Source: Desulfobaculum bizertense DSM 18034
GTDB lineage: Bacteria; Desulfobacterota; Desulfovibrionia; Desulfovibrionales; Desulfovibrionaceae
Direction of reading: 5' to 3'
Length of the DNA stretch: 64,000 nt
Assembly: GCF_900167065.1 (NCBI RefSeq)
Contig: NZ_FUYA01000003.1
Location: 62,001 to 126,000 of the forward strand
Positions 16,602-25,277 of this stretch are shown piece by piece. A program made the position numbers and the translations under genes. The notes below the pieces were generated by a model. The model saw only the letters and a program-made list of their open reading frames with translations, ran no database searches and was not told the DNA's origin. Each line of letters opens with the position of its first letter. The first letter of the stretch is position 1.

Positions 16602-18428
16602 CTACATAATCTTCATTTCTCCAGCCTGTTTCTCTCCATTTCCCTGCATGACTTCTGGCAACGGAAAAACGATAATCGCCCGCGTCCCACCTTCTTCCCG
16701 GTTCTGAATCAGGAGTTTTCCCCGCAGCTGATACGTGACAATATTATCAAGAAGTTTCAGGCCAACGCTCGCATGTTTTCCCAAGGAAAAGCCCTCAGGA
16801 AGCCCGTTTCCGTTATCTTCCACCCGAATCTCTCCCTCCGTTCCTTCGGCTTTCAGTTCTACTCGTATTTCACCAGAAGCCCGGTCGCTAAAGGCATGTT
16901 TCAAAGCATTGGCAAGCAGCTCATTGAGTGCAAGTGCACAGGGACTCGCCGTCTCCAGAGGGAAAAGCAGCTCCTGCAAATCATAAAGAATGGTGACATG
17001 TGGCATGGCATACAGCGACACAAGGCTTTGCCCCAGTTCCTCGACATAGCTGGACAAGTCTATGGAATCAAAGCGCTCACTCTTATACAGCTGGGTATGC
17101 ACAAGGCTTATACTCTGAATCTTTGCCCCAACATCCCGCAGCACATTTTTTGTTTCTGGCAGCTCAGCCTGTCGCTGAGACATATCCAAAAGACCAGAAA
17201 TCACTTGCAGGTTGTTCATGACCCGGTGGTGAATTTCCTGCAAAAGGCTTTCCTTTTCTTTCAACGAGCGCTCAACACGGGTCTGCATTGTTTGCCGTTC
17301 CAAAATTTCCTTTCGCAGCTTTTCATTCGACTCCCGAAGCTGAATCATTCGCGCTTCAACCTTTTGCTCAAGCTGTCCGGAGTGCTCTTTCAGCTCTGCC
17401 TCAAGCTTCTTCCGCTTGGTTATATCTACAGAAACACCGAGTACGGCTTTTCTCCCATCAAAGGTAAACGGAATCTTCGTTGTCTCAAGTCGAATAACCC
17501 GGCCATCTGAACGGCGAAAATTTTGCTCCATTGTGACTTCCTGCTGCCCCGAACGGATCACATCGCGATCAGTATCAACAAGTCGCGTCACCTGTTCATC
17601 TGTCGGCCCTTCAAGCTCGGACTGGAGCCGCCCCACCACATCCCGGTGCGTCAGGCCATACAGATCTGCCAGCGTTTCGTTCGCCAGCAAGAACCGACTG
17701 TCTTTATCTTTTGCAAAGATACACACCGGAGCAAGATCCATAATTTTATACAGCTCCTGTGTTTTTTCCCGCAGCGCCTTTTCTCCCGACTTTCTCAACC
17801 GTCGCTCACGGCGGATACGCCGCTGTTGCACGCTATACAAAGAAACCACAAGAAAAAACAAAAAGACCGTAACTCCCATATACAGGAGCACAGTCGATGA
17901 AACGTCTGGAGATATTGAACTAAAAACAAGAGCGGCAATGGGTTCTGCACCCGTACCATAAATAGGCAAAGCAATACTGGAATGCCGGACGTTTCCATCT
18001 GCGTCAGACCAGCTTGCCCGTTCTCCAGTCTGAAACACGTTTCGCTCGTTCTTTTCCGCCTGCTCCCCCAGCTCTTTCTGGTCTGTTGAAGCAACATAAA
18101 TGAGCTTTCCGCGTTTATTGGGTGCCAGAATATGGATTTCCGTGACGTTACCGCTCGCTCTATGCAGTCTCTCAAGGGTGGGCTGCAATAGTGGCAGCTC
18201 CTCTGGAACCATAGATGTTTGTGTGATGTCTTGCGCAAGGCTCGCCACAATAGCCGCCGCCCCCTCAACCTTGCTCCGCTGCTCCTGCTGCAACAAAAAA
18301 TACACTGTCGTCATTGCCAGCGTCAGGAATATCGCCAGCGTAATAATTACAGAAAAGCTCGGTGCGCATGTATTCTCAGGACAAAATGAAGGCGGGAGGC
18401 ACCCTTTTTGACATGTATCTTTTCCCAT
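16602..18428 (-). CDS. Membrane sensor histidine kinase (PAS, HisKA_2 type)
   Basis: 608 residues. Two membrane segments (about 26-46 and 178-198) enclose a periplasmic sensor of about 130 residues; a PAS domain follows (about 225-340), a coiled coil (340-395), then a HisKA_2 dimerisation region with phospho-acceptor in EIHHRVMNNLQVI (His400/401) and a HATPase with NELLANALKHAF and DNGNGLP. The N-terminus before the first helix is cysteine-rich (four Cys in 21). ATG at 18428 with GGAG upstream. No response regulator is adjacent; partner unknown. Confidence 0.92.
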   Translation of the reverse strand: MGKDTCQKGCLPPSFCPENTCAPSFSVIITLAIFLTLAMTTVYFLLQQEQRSKVEGAAAIVASLAQDITQTSMVPEELPLLQPTLERLHRASGNVTEIHILAPNKRGKLIYVASTDQKELGEQAEKNERNVFQTGERASWSDADGNVRHSSIALPIYGTGAEPIAALVFSSISPDVSSTVLLYMGVTVFLFFLVVSLYSVQQRRIRRERRLRKSGEKALREKTQELYKIMDLAPVCIFAKDKDSRFLLANETLADLYGLTHRDVVGRLQSELEGPTDEQVTRLVDTDRDVIRSGQQEVTMEQNFRRSDGRVIRLETTKIPFTFDGRKAVLGVSVDITKRKKLEAELKEHSGQLEQKVEARMIQLRESNEKLRKEILERQTMQTRVERSLKEKESLLQEIHHRVMNNLQVISGLLDMSQRQAELPETKNVLRDVGAKIQSISLVHTQLYKSERFDSIDLSSYVEELGQSLVSLYAMPHVTILYDLQELLFPLETASPCALALNELLANALKHAFSDRASGEIRVELKAEGTEGEIRVEDNGNGLPEGFSLGKHASVGLKLLDNIVTYQLRGKLLIQNREEGGTRAIIVFPLPEVMQGNGEKQAGEMKIM

Positions 18429-18631
18429 ACGACGCTCCGAGATGTTAAGTGTATTCTTTATGTAACGACATAAATTCCATCACAGAACAGAATAAACGAG
18501 TTTCGCCACGAGAGCAACGAACTCCGCGAACTCTTTCGCTCAAAGACAGCCCCTTCACAGCTTTTCTTTCACTTCTAAAAACTCTTTTGCTATCCTTTTT
18601 TCAAATATTACACGAATGGAGGTTTTCTCTC

Positions 18632-18814
18632 ATGATGCTTCCCGAAGAAGATGCAAAAACAAAAATCTGTCCGTTCCTCAAAACTTCGGACGACAAATTC
18701 CGCTTTTGCAAGGGCGCTGAGTGCATGATGTGGCGCTATCGTTACGCCGACCGAAAAGGAGAACAGGACTCTGGATACTGCGGACTCGCAGGCAAACCCG
18801 CCGGAGCAATCTAA
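18632..18814 (+). CDS. Small conserved-looking Cys protein, 60 residues
   Basis: Not recognised. 60 residues with cysteines in CPFLK, FCKGAEC and GYCGLAG; the spacing suggests a zinc or Fe-S site. GGAGG lies nine bases before the first of two ATGs (18632 and 18635). The longer frame to 18449 has no ribosome site and different composition. Ends at its own terminator six bases later, which supports it being a real single gene. Confidence 0.6.
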   Translation: MMLPEEDAKTKICPFLKTSDDKFRFCKGAECMMWRYRYADRKGEQDSGYCGLAGKPAGAI

Positions 18815-18819
18815 AAACA

Positions 18820-18853
18820 AAGACCCCAAAGCTCTCGCTTCGGGGTCTTCTTC
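18820..18853. terminator. Terminator between convergent genes
   Basis: AAGACCCC / GGGGTCTT stem followed by T-rich sequence. Confidence 0.7.
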
Positions 18854-18876
18854 TCGTCGTATTCTCACTTCTTGCG

Positions 18877-19353
18877 CTAACGCGTTTCTAAACTCCAGGG
18901 ATGTGTGAAAATCCAGTCTCCACACAACAGCTCACACGGAGGAAGCTCCTCGTCCGTGAGGCTGTCCTCTGCTTTCTGTTCCTTCAGCTCTTCTGGGCTC
19001 AATGCAACTGCACGTGCAGCACATCCAAGTCCAAAGGGCGGAAGGAACGAATAAAAACGTTCGTCTGAAACTGGAATAAACTTCCCGCTCAGTCTTCGGC
19101 ATATCGGACACGCCTTCGCAGGCAATGTCAGCTCCAACCGAATTCCCGCAAGCGTCGGATCTCCACTCTTCGCCCGAGCAATTATCTCCAGCGTTCGGGT
19201 TTTCCTCTTGTCATAGCGGTCCAGAAAAGCCTGAATGTCGCCAGGATTGGCATCGTACTCCTCAAACATACACCAAATGACCTGTCCACTTAGTCTCCGA
19301 ATCAGCGGATGGCATTCGACCACTTCCGGTGTCACTAAATCTGGATTATGCAT
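18877..19353 (-). CDS. Unrecognised 158-residue protein
   Basis: Not recognised. 158 residues, soluble, acidic C-terminal part. Cysteines in ACPICRR (about 81-87), GCAAR and PCELLC might bind metal. The start lacks a clear ribosome site (only AAAGCGG), so a shorter start is possible. Followed by a terminator shared with the small gene opposite. Upstream, 19354-19617 holds nothing I recognise beyond ACTTATAAGT. Confidence 0.5.
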   Translation of the reverse strand: MHNPDLVTPEVVECHPLIRRLSGQVIWCMFEEYDANPGDIQAFLDRYDKRKTRTLEIIARAKSGDPTLAGIRLELTLPAKACPICRRLSGKFIPVSDERFYSFLPPFGLGCAARAVALSPEELKEQKAEDSLTDEELPPCELLCGDWIFTHPWSLETR

Positions 19354-19617
19354 CTAACCGCTTTACTTCGATTTTACTCACCAAGCAAGAACATAAAAGT
19401 CCAAAAATACTGATGATGAAGAATTTTCCCATGGTACTCAACAACTCAATGCGCTGTTTTTTCTCTCTCTTCTCTCGCCCCCTTCACCACCCGCATCTTA
19501 AAATGAGCAAAAGCCCTTGACTTTATCAATCACTGCCCCCATTATACTTATAAGTGATAAGGATTTTATCGTGAATATGTAGAAAACTACGACTACTCTT
19601 CACCTTCAAAATCCCCT

Positions 19618-19846
19618 CCAACAACGAATTTGTGGTTGATACCCTGTCTCAGCGTAACATCCAACCCCGTCGAGCTATCTGCACGCCTCGACGCAACTCT
19701 ATCTTTTTACAAGGTGTTCGTTGTTAGGCAACCTGAAAACAAACTCCCAACCTTAGCGTTAGGTTATTTGTATTCAGTCAACCTGAAAAGGCATCTCCTC
19801 CCCCCCCATCTGACGAAGAAAACGTCCGGTGGGGGGCCTCTTTTTT
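19618..19846 (+). ncRNA. Candidate structured RNA with terminator (unverified)
   Basis: No coding frame is convincing here. Outer arms AACAACGAA (19620-19628) and TTCGTTGTT (19717-19725) enclose a hairpin CGTCGAG / CTCGACG (19668-19674, 19687-19693). A third hairpin AACCT / AGGTT follows (19749-19765), then CCCCCCA / TGGGGGG with a nested GACG/CGTC stem and a T-run (19796-19846), a good plus-strand terminator with no gene ahead of it. This nested layout plus terminator fits a small RNA. The GTTAGGC at 19723 also matches the integron attC end consensus, an alternative with weak support. Confidence 0.35.
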
Positions 19847-19861
19847 GGGGCTTTTGTTATA

Positions 19862-20245
19862 TTGGGGCGCTGCCCCAAACCCTGCAAGGGGCGCCGCCCC
19901 TTGACCCCGCCCAAGGACGAGGCCCTTGGGAATCCCGCTTTCGCTCAAAAAAAACGGCTGAATGGGATGAAAGCTTCGCTTTCCTCTCCATCAGCCGTTT
20001 TTTTGAGCTAGTGGGCATTTCCCGATTGCGTCTTTTTTTGCCTTTTCCAGACCGCACTTATTCCTTTTGAACGCCAAAAGGAGTTCAAAAGGAATGGTGG
20101 CAACTCGCAGAAGAGAAAGAAGCTCTCGACGTTATGCCCAACAAGTTTGAAAGCCGTCCAAGCGAAGCTTGAACGGCTTTCAAACTCGATGAGGATACGT
20201 AAGGGAATCATTCCCTTACGCGGGGGTTTGGGGGCTGGCCCCCAA
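19862..20245 (-). repeat. Hairpin-array dispersed repeat, copy B
   Basis: Inverted copy of the element at 1239-1559, with the same order of hairpins. Differences fall in paired places: GTTTGAAAGCCGT...ACGGCTTTCAAAC replaces the GTTTGAATT stem of copy A, TTGGGGGC/GCCCCCAA replaces CCGGGGC/GCCCCGG, and CGGCTGA/TCAGCCG replaces AGGGCTGA/TCAGCCCT. This copy has an extra hairpin, ATTCCTTTTGAAC / GTTCAAAAGGAAT (20060-20095), absent in copy A. Frames across it are not genes. Confidence 0.85.
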
Positions 20246-20302
20246 TCTCCCCCACCCACCCATCCAGCACTCACGCGCTGGGGCTGGCTCTTCCATCTTC
20301 AC

Positions 20303-21490
20303 CTACGCTTTGCGACAGATCACGAGATAGAAAACGCCAACACCGACGGCGAGGGCGAGACAACCTGAGAAATAAAACACTCCACGCAACCCGAAGAGCG
20401 CATAGGCACCACCCATGATAAGGGGACCGAGCGTCTGCCCCAAGCGGAGTACCATACCGTTAAGGGCCATAAACGCACCGCGCTGCTCAGGCGGCGCAAG
20501 GTTGGCGAGCATGGTGTGAACGTTGGGGATATTGAGAGCCTGCGCAAGCCCAAAAATCATCACGGGGATAACCATTGTTAACTCACTGGGCATAAGCGGA
20601 ATGAGAAAGGCGGATAGCGCATAAAAACAGAAGGCGGAAATCAAAAGAGCTTTGGGATTAAAACGAGTGGCAAGCCGCGCAAGCTGAGAAGAGACGAGCG
20701 CAGAGACAAGGCTGGACGAGGCAATGACGAGACCTGTTCCAAAAGAAGACGCCCCGAAATGCTCATGAAGATAAATGGGGAGATAGGAAATGATAACGCC
20801 ATATAAAATAATGAAGGTCGCAATGGTCGTAGCAAAAAGCCCGAGAGGCTCTGGGTTGCGCATCTGACGCAAGGCGTTCTTCATGTACTCCATGAACTTC
20901 CCGTTGCTCGCAGGCTGCACCACGTCAAGGTACTTCATAATGAAAAAGGCAAGAGGCGCGGCGAGAAGCGGCAAAAGAAAAGGGAACTGCCAGCCAAACA
21001 TCGCGAGCGCACCACCAAGAAAAGGATAAATCGTGGTGCCGAGGGCGAGAACACTGGCATTCAGTCCCATAGCCTCCATGCGCTGCTTCCCGGTGTAGAG
21101 ATCACTAATGAGCGTCACATTCATGGATCCGAGGGCCGCAGCACCAACGCCCTGCATAAACCGAAAAAAGAGCAGAATGGGGAGGCTGGAACTCAGTCCA
21201 CAAAGCGCCCCAAACAGCGCAAAACACAGAAGCGAAGGAACAAGTACAATCTTCCGCCCAATGCGGTCGGCGAGAATGCCCATCACGGGAGTCAAAACAA
21301 CACCGGGAAGAGTGAAAGCCGAGACCAGCCACCACGCGTGCCCGGGAGTGACATCCATGGCGGAAAGCATCTTTGGGAGCGCGGGAGCGATACTGGAAAC
21401 GCCCATGACCGCAGTCAGAGTCACACAAAAAATCATTTGTAATTCTTTGTGCCGATAAATTTTGTTGAAGCCGGAAACGGGCTGAGTCAT
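20303..21490 (-). CDS. MFS transporter
   Basis: 395-residue major-facilitator transporter with twelve hydrophobic segments. The loop 2-3 motif GILADRIGRKIVLV is textbook. DHA1-type drug or metabolite efflux is the best guess; no substrate evidence. Start at 21490 has GGAGAAAC seven bases upstream; the frame runs 17 codons further but without a site. Between a repeat element and a TRAP binding-protein gene; no terminator separates it from the latter (82-base gap), so they may be co-transcribed. Confidence 0.88.
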   Translation of the reverse strand: MTQPVSGFNKIYRHKELQMIFCVTLTAVMGVSSIAPALPKMLSAMDVTPGHAWWLVSAFTLPGVVLTPVMGILADRIGRKIVLVPSLLCFALFGALCGLSSSLPILLFFRFMQGVGAAALGSMNVTLISDLYTGKQRMEAMGLNASVLALGTTIYPFLGGALAMFGWQFPFLLPLLAAPLAFFIMKYLDVVQPASNGKFMEYMKNALRQMRNPEPLGLFATTIATFIILYGVIISYLPIYLHEHFGASSFGTGLVIASSSLVSALVSSQLARLATRFNPKALLISAFCFYALSAFLIPLMPSELTMVIPVMIFGLAQALNIPNVHTMLANLAPPEQRGAFMALNGMVLRLGQTLGPLIMGGAYALFGLRGVFYFSGCLALAVGVGVFYLVICRKA

Positions 21491-21571
21491 GCAGTTTCTC
21501 CAGTTCGCGATACTGGCGCGAAGAAAAAGGCGCCTGCACACTACAGACGCTCAAAATATACCGTAAAAGAT

Positions 21572-22573
21572 CTAGGAAGCACTCTGCGTTGCCGCGAGAA
21601 ACTTCTCAAGAAGAGCCTTGGTTTCAGGCTCCTGATACATAGGAAGATCCTTGAGGGGCAGGACCGCAGAGCGAAATGACTCCACGTCTGGATGCTCATC
21701 AACAATCATCCCAGCTTTTTTCAATTTGGCAAGAAAATCAGCAAGCTGAGTTCTGTTCCAGTCCCGCTGATACACGGACGCATCCTTCATGCAGGAGCGG
21801 AGAAGCTGCTGATCGTCTTGGGGCAGATTCTTGTACCAGCCAAGGTTCGCGATATCAATATGAGCAGAATAGACGTGGCCGGTAAGGCTCAAATACTTCT
21901 GCACCTCGTAGAGCCGGGAGGTCCATGTCACCCATAAAGGATTCTCTTGTCCATCAATGGTGCCCTGCTGCAATTCAGAATAAATGGGCCACCCCATCGG
22001 GGTGGGGTTCGCACCAAGCGTGCGCCAGAGTTCCTTGTGCAGGGTGGACTCCATAACGCGAATCTTGAGTCCCTTGACGTCAGCGACAGAATGCACGGGG
22101 CGCAGATCGTTTGTCAGGTTCCGAAACCCATTCTCGGAAAAGGACAGTCCCTGAAATCCTGCACGGGAGAGCAAAGCCAGGACTTCGTCGCCCAGCGGGC
22201 CATACAAAACCGAGTCAACCTGTGCATAGTCCCTGAACAAAAAGGGAAAGCTCACGACCTTGACCTGCGGCACAAAGGTGTCAAAGGGGCCAAGCGTAAC
22301 AATGGCCATTTCCACGGCCCCCATCTGCACCTGCTGTAAGATCTCAGTTTCAGTTCCGAGCGAGCCGCTGTGAAAAATCTTCACCTCATACTTGCCCGCA
22401 GAGCGATCATGCAACAGCTCGGCAAATTTTTCTGCCGTGATGTTCTGGGCCGAACCTGGCGGTGTAACCAGCCCAAGCTTGATGACCGTTGCAGCCTGCG
22501 CCGAACTCACAGTCCCGCAGAGCAACGCACAAAAAAACGCGACACAAAGGAGATTTAAAAATATCCGTTTCAT
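21572..22573 (-). CDS. dctP: TRAP transporter solute-binding protein DctP
   Basis: 333-residue periplasmic binding protein of the DctP family, delivering carboxylates or related acids to a TRAP permease. Signal peptide to about residue 28 (SSAQA). Family marks: FHSGSLGTETEILQQVQMGAVEMA, the conserved arginine region DVKGLKIRVMES at about 161-172, and QQGTIDGQENPLW at about 200-212. The ATG at 22573 follows AGGAAAAAGAGG. The QM membrane subunits are not beside it but lie at 25748-27552 on the other strand. Confidence 0.93.
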   Translation of the reverse strand: MKRIFLNLLCVAFFCALLCGTVSSAQAATVIKLGLVTPPGSAQNITAEKFAELLHDRSAGKYEVKIFHSGSLGTETEILQQVQMGAVEMAIVTLGPFDTFVPQVKVVSFPFLFRDYAQVDSVLYGPLGDEVLALLSRAGFQGLSFSENGFRNLTNDLRPVHSVADVKGLKIRVMESTLHKELWRTLGANPTPMGWPIYSELQQGTIDGQENPLWVTWTSRLYEVQKYLSLTGHVYSAHIDIANLGWYKNLPQDDQQLLRSCMKDASVYQRDWNRTQLADFLAKLKKAGMIVDEHPDVESFRSAVLPLKDLPMYQEPETKALLEKFLAATQSAS

Positions 22574-22972
22574 CCTCTTTTTCCTCGCAATACGGCACAA
22601 ACACACTCTTGCGCCTTGTGACGAACCGCCCCTCTAACACTGAGGGAACGCTTTCTTTGGGGTACACAGAGTCATCACAAATGAAAAGCGGAACAGGAGT
22701 GGGTGATCGGCGAATACTGGACGCTGACAGAGCTTGAGAGACCGCCCAAAATCAGCAGCCTAGTTGACGTGGTGACGCACAGAGCCTACAATTTACTTTA
22801 CCCTGAGTGCCCTAAATATTGCACAAAATCCCGGAGAAGTCCGGTGAGCAAACAGTATTTCCAGATTCTGGAAGCTGAAAAATGGGGTGCAAAAAGCACA
22901 GGACCAGCAGCAAAATTCCCTGCACAGAATTTTGCGTACCCTGAAGCCAACAGGACAAACGAGGGGAAGACT
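22574..22972. other. Upstream region of dctP and of the next gene
   Basis: Nearly 400 bases without a confident gene. A plus-strand frame is open from GTG 22703 in phase with the gene at 22973; AGGAG lies only three bases before that GTG, too close to be persuasive. If used, that gene would have 204 residues. Confidence 0.3.
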
Positions 22973-23317
22973 ATGGGACTGACCGTCAACCTGAAGCGCT
23001 ACAGATGTAGCGGCTACCTTGGGCAGTTCAAACTGCTCGAATTGATGCTGACCATAGAAGAACGCTCCTATGCCCTAGAAGAGGCCGAGCTGTCGGATGT
23101 TTTTGCGGAAGAGCCAGAAAAGAAGCCGCTCAACACAACTCTGGCCGAAGATGTTCCATGGCGCAAAAAGAGCCAGCAGCATGGAAGCGTCGCAGTCTGG
23201 CGTGGAGTGCGAGAGCAGAACTCAACCCTGCTCTCTTCACTGGCGAACAACTTGCGCCCGGCCCTCGGTCCGGGTGGAAGCTGCGGAGGCTTCGGGCTTA
23301 TCGACAAAAAAATCTAG
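22973..23317 (+). CDS. Unrecognised 114-residue protein
   Basis: Not recognised. ATG at 22973 has GAGGGG at seven bases. Acidic middle (EEAELSDVFAEEPEKK) and a glycine-rich C-terminus (GPGGSCGGFGLI). The stop overlaps by four bases the end of the convergent thiamine-binding gene. The frame is open upstream to 22703. Coding status is moderate: a good ribosome site but no recognisable fold. Confidence 0.45.
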   Translation: MGLTVNLKRYRCSGYLGQFKLLELMLTIEERSYALEEAELSDVFAEEPEKKPLNTTLAEDVPWRKKSQQHGSVAVWRGVREQNSTLLSSLANNLRPALGPGGSCGGFGLIDKKI

Positions 23318-23622
23318 TCTGCGGAACCCGCCATTTTCGTCCGCACAGACTCAAGCTTCTGCGTCATTCTGGACGCATCGCCCTTATTGTAATCCACTTT
23401 CAGATTCAGGCTAATGCGCTCGCTGTCCTGCTCCAAATCTTTGAAACAGGCAGAGACAACTGCCATAACCTCGTCCCAGTCCCCTTCTATGATGGTGCCC
23501 ATTGGGCCAAAAGAACAGACCAGACCGCTCTTTTCAATAATGGCTACCGCACGGGCAACGAAAGGACTCAGATGCACGCCTTTGTCCATTGGGAAAATCG
23601 TCAATTCTGCCATAACACTCAT
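23314..23622 (-). CDS. MTH1187/YkoF-type thiamine-binding protein
   Basis: 102-residue small protein of the MTH1187 (DUF77) family, ferredoxin-like fold, reported to bind thiamine or related compounds. The start matches the family: AELTIFPMDKG at about 5-15, followed by YGPMGT-like SFGPMGTIIEGDWDEVM at about 37-53. AGGGG lies five bases before the ATG. Upstream of a ferredoxin operon on the same strand but separated by a terminator, so independent. Confidence 0.88.
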   Translation of the reverse strand: MSVMAELTIFPMDKGVHLSPFVARAVAIIEKSGLVCSFGPMGTIIEGDWDEVMAVVSACFKDLEQDSERISLNLKVDYNKGDASRMTQKLESVRTKMAGSAD

Positions 23623-23639
23623 GAGTACCCCTCCATAAA

Positions 23640-23668
23640 AGAAAAAGCCGCCGGAAAACCCGACGGCC
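23640..23668 (-). terminator. Terminator after ferredoxin gene
   Basis: GCCGTCGG / CCGGCGGC stem then TTTTTCTTTT on the minus strand, 12 bases after the stop. Confidence 0.7.
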
Positions 23669-23679
23669 TGTTTCTTACA

Positions 23680-24192
23680 CTATTTGCCCCGCATCTGGCG
23701 AATCTGCTTCATCACCAGTTTTTGCGCAGCCATACTTCGCGAGCTTCGCAGCTCCTTGAGTTCTTCCTCAGTCACAAGGCGAATTGCCTCGGCCGGGCAG
23801 ACCTCTTCGCAGGCCGGGCCAAGTCCCTTGCGCCGACGCTCGGCACAGAGGTCACACTTGGTCACAGGCACCACACCACCAGCATGATACATGGCCATAA
23901 ACGGACAGGCATCCATGCACTTCATGGAGCGGCAGCCTCGGCACAGCGAGGGATTGTGCAAGACAACCCCGTTATGGTCACGGGTAATGGCCCCAGAGGG
24001 ACACGCCTTGACGCACTGCGGGTTGGTGCAGTGATGACAGTACAGGGGGAAAGCAAGACCTTCGTCTGTCTGGGTCATCTGAATTCGGGGGGTACCATGC
24101 AAAAACTTGCAGATAGCCTCACAGGATTCACAGCCAATGCAGCGGGAATAATCCACGTACTTTTTGAGGACGGGCTGTTTTTTGTCTGACAT
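23680..24192 (-). CDS. Four-cluster [4Fe-4S] ferredoxin-type electron carrier (DmsB/CooF-like)
   Basis: 170-residue iron-sulfur protein with four cysteine sets: CIGCESCEAIC, CHHCTNPQCVKAC, CRGCRSMKCMDAC and CDLCAERRRKGLGPACEEVC, giving room for four [4Fe-4S] clusters as in DmsB, HycB or CooF. No signal peptide, so cytoplasmic. Start at 24192 with GGAG seven bases upstream. It follows the FAD oxidoreductase gene by 26 bases, same operon, and probably passes electrons to or from it. Confidence 0.92.
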   Translation of the reverse strand: MSDKKQPVLKKYVDYSRCIGCESCEAICKFLHGTPRIQMTQTDEGLAFPLYCHHCTNPQCVKACPSGAITRDHNGVVLHNPSLCRGCRSMKCMDACPFMAMYHAGGVVPVTKCDLCAERRRKGLGPACEEVCPAEAIRLVTEEELKELRSSRSMAAQKLVMKQIRQMRGK

Positions 24193-24218
24193 AAATTTCT
24201 CCGTGAGCCGAGAACTAC

Positions 24219-25277
24219 CTAGTTTTCGGCAGTCCAGTCCAGCCACTCTTCAAGGGAGCGGGCAGCTTCCAGCCCGCTGGTCACAGCCCAGCCAATCTTG
24301 CTTGGACCGTTCAGGGCATCACCGGCAAGAAACACACCGTCAAGCGGGGTCATGCGCGGCCATGCGGTTGCCTGACGGCGTACTTTCATCAGTTCGGTAT
24401 GATCTGCATCCGGCACGGTAGGCACCTCACCCACGGCAGGAATAACAATATCCACATCCAAAACTTCTGGCGCACAGTCCATCGGCACGGGACTCCGACG
24501 TCCCGAAGCATCAGGGTCACCCAAACTGCACTGGATGAACTCAAGCCCGCAGACATGCTCTTCACCGAGCACCTGTGACGGCATAGCGAGTTCTTTCCAA
24601 ATCAGTCCGCGGTCCTGAAGCAAAGCAATTTCATACGGGCCAGCCGGAGCTTCATTGCTCGTTCGGCGGTACAGCATATACACGGTCTCGGCATCGCCAC
24701 GCAGGGCGCAGTCCGCAGCATCGACAGCAGAGAGTCCGGCACCGATAACAGCAACCCGTTTTCCCTTGACGTCTGAACGAGTGACATCTGCCCCAGAGGA
24801 CTTGCCTCGAAGAGGGAACAGGAACTCAAGCCCAGACAGGACTTCCGGCAAATCTTCGCCGGGAATATTGAGTTTGCGTGAACGCCAGGAGCCAGTGCAC
24901 AGGAGCACGGCATCAAAATCCTGACGAAGCGCATCAAGCACAACGGTCTCCTGAACGAGTTCATCACCTTCATCGTGTCCGGTTTCGTCAGCAGCGACGA
25001 CCTTCACGCACGGGTGAAAAACAACCCCATATTCGTTCTGAAGACGCTCAGCGGCCTTTGCGGTACGTTCAACCGGCAAGCGAAAATCCGGAATTCCATA
25101 ATACAGCAGCCCACCAGCCTTTGGCAGTTTGTCAAAGACTTCTACATGGTACCCCTGACAACAGAGATACCCAGCAGCGGCAAGTCCGGAGGGTCCAGCC
25201 CCAACAATGGCGACCCGGCGTCCATTGGACGCTGCCGGTGCGCTGCGAAACAGCGCATAGTTCATGCCTTTCATCAT
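24219..25277 (-). CDS. GltD/NfnB-like FAD-NAD(P)H oxidoreductase
   Basis: 352-residue flavoprotein related to the glutamate synthase small subunit and NfnB. FAD-binding VAIVGAGPSGLAAAGYL at about 22-38, GGLLYYGIPDFRLP at about 55-68 (family hallmark), and NAD(P)-binding VAVIGAGLSAVDAADC at about 177-192, with the final FAD contact GVFLAGDA. It lacks the N-terminal Fe-S domain of full GltD; the separate ferredoxin encoded just downstream may supply that role. AAGGA lies upstream; ATGs at 25274 and 25265 are alternative starts. Likely moves electrons between NAD(P)H and ferredoxin. Confidence 0.9.
   Translation of the reverse strand: MMKGMNYALFRSAPAASNGRRVAIVGAGPSGLAAAGYLCCQGYHVEVFDKLPKAGGLLYYGIPDFRLPVERTAKAAERLQNEYGVVFHPCVKVVAADETGHDEGDELVQETVVLDALRQDFDAVLLCTGSWRSRKLNIPGEDLPEVLSGLEFLFPLRGKSSGADVTRSDVKGKRVAVIGAGLSAVDAADCALRGDAETVYMLYRRTSNEAPAGPYEIALLQDRGLIWKELAMPSQVLGEEHVCGLEFIQCSLGDPDASGRRSPVPMDCAPEVLDVDIVIPAVGEVPTVPDADHTELMKVRRQATAWPRMTPLDGVFLAGDALNGPSKIGWAVTSGLEAARSLEEWLDWTAEN

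Noticed and set aside
18449-18631. N-terminal extension of the 60-residue Cys protein
   Set aside because: Composition differs and no ribosome site; the ATG at 18632 has GGAGG.
19614-19729. Integron attC site
   Set aside because: Right end fits GTTRRRY but the left end fails RYYYAAC and there is no integrase or cassette gene; kept only as an alternative.
19630-20070. Open frame of 146 codons
   Set aside because: It runs from the structured-RNA candidate into the repeat element. The same peptide (GALPQTLQGA.PLDPAQGRGPWES) appears in copy A as a frame on the other strand relative to the window, so it is translated repeat, not a gene.
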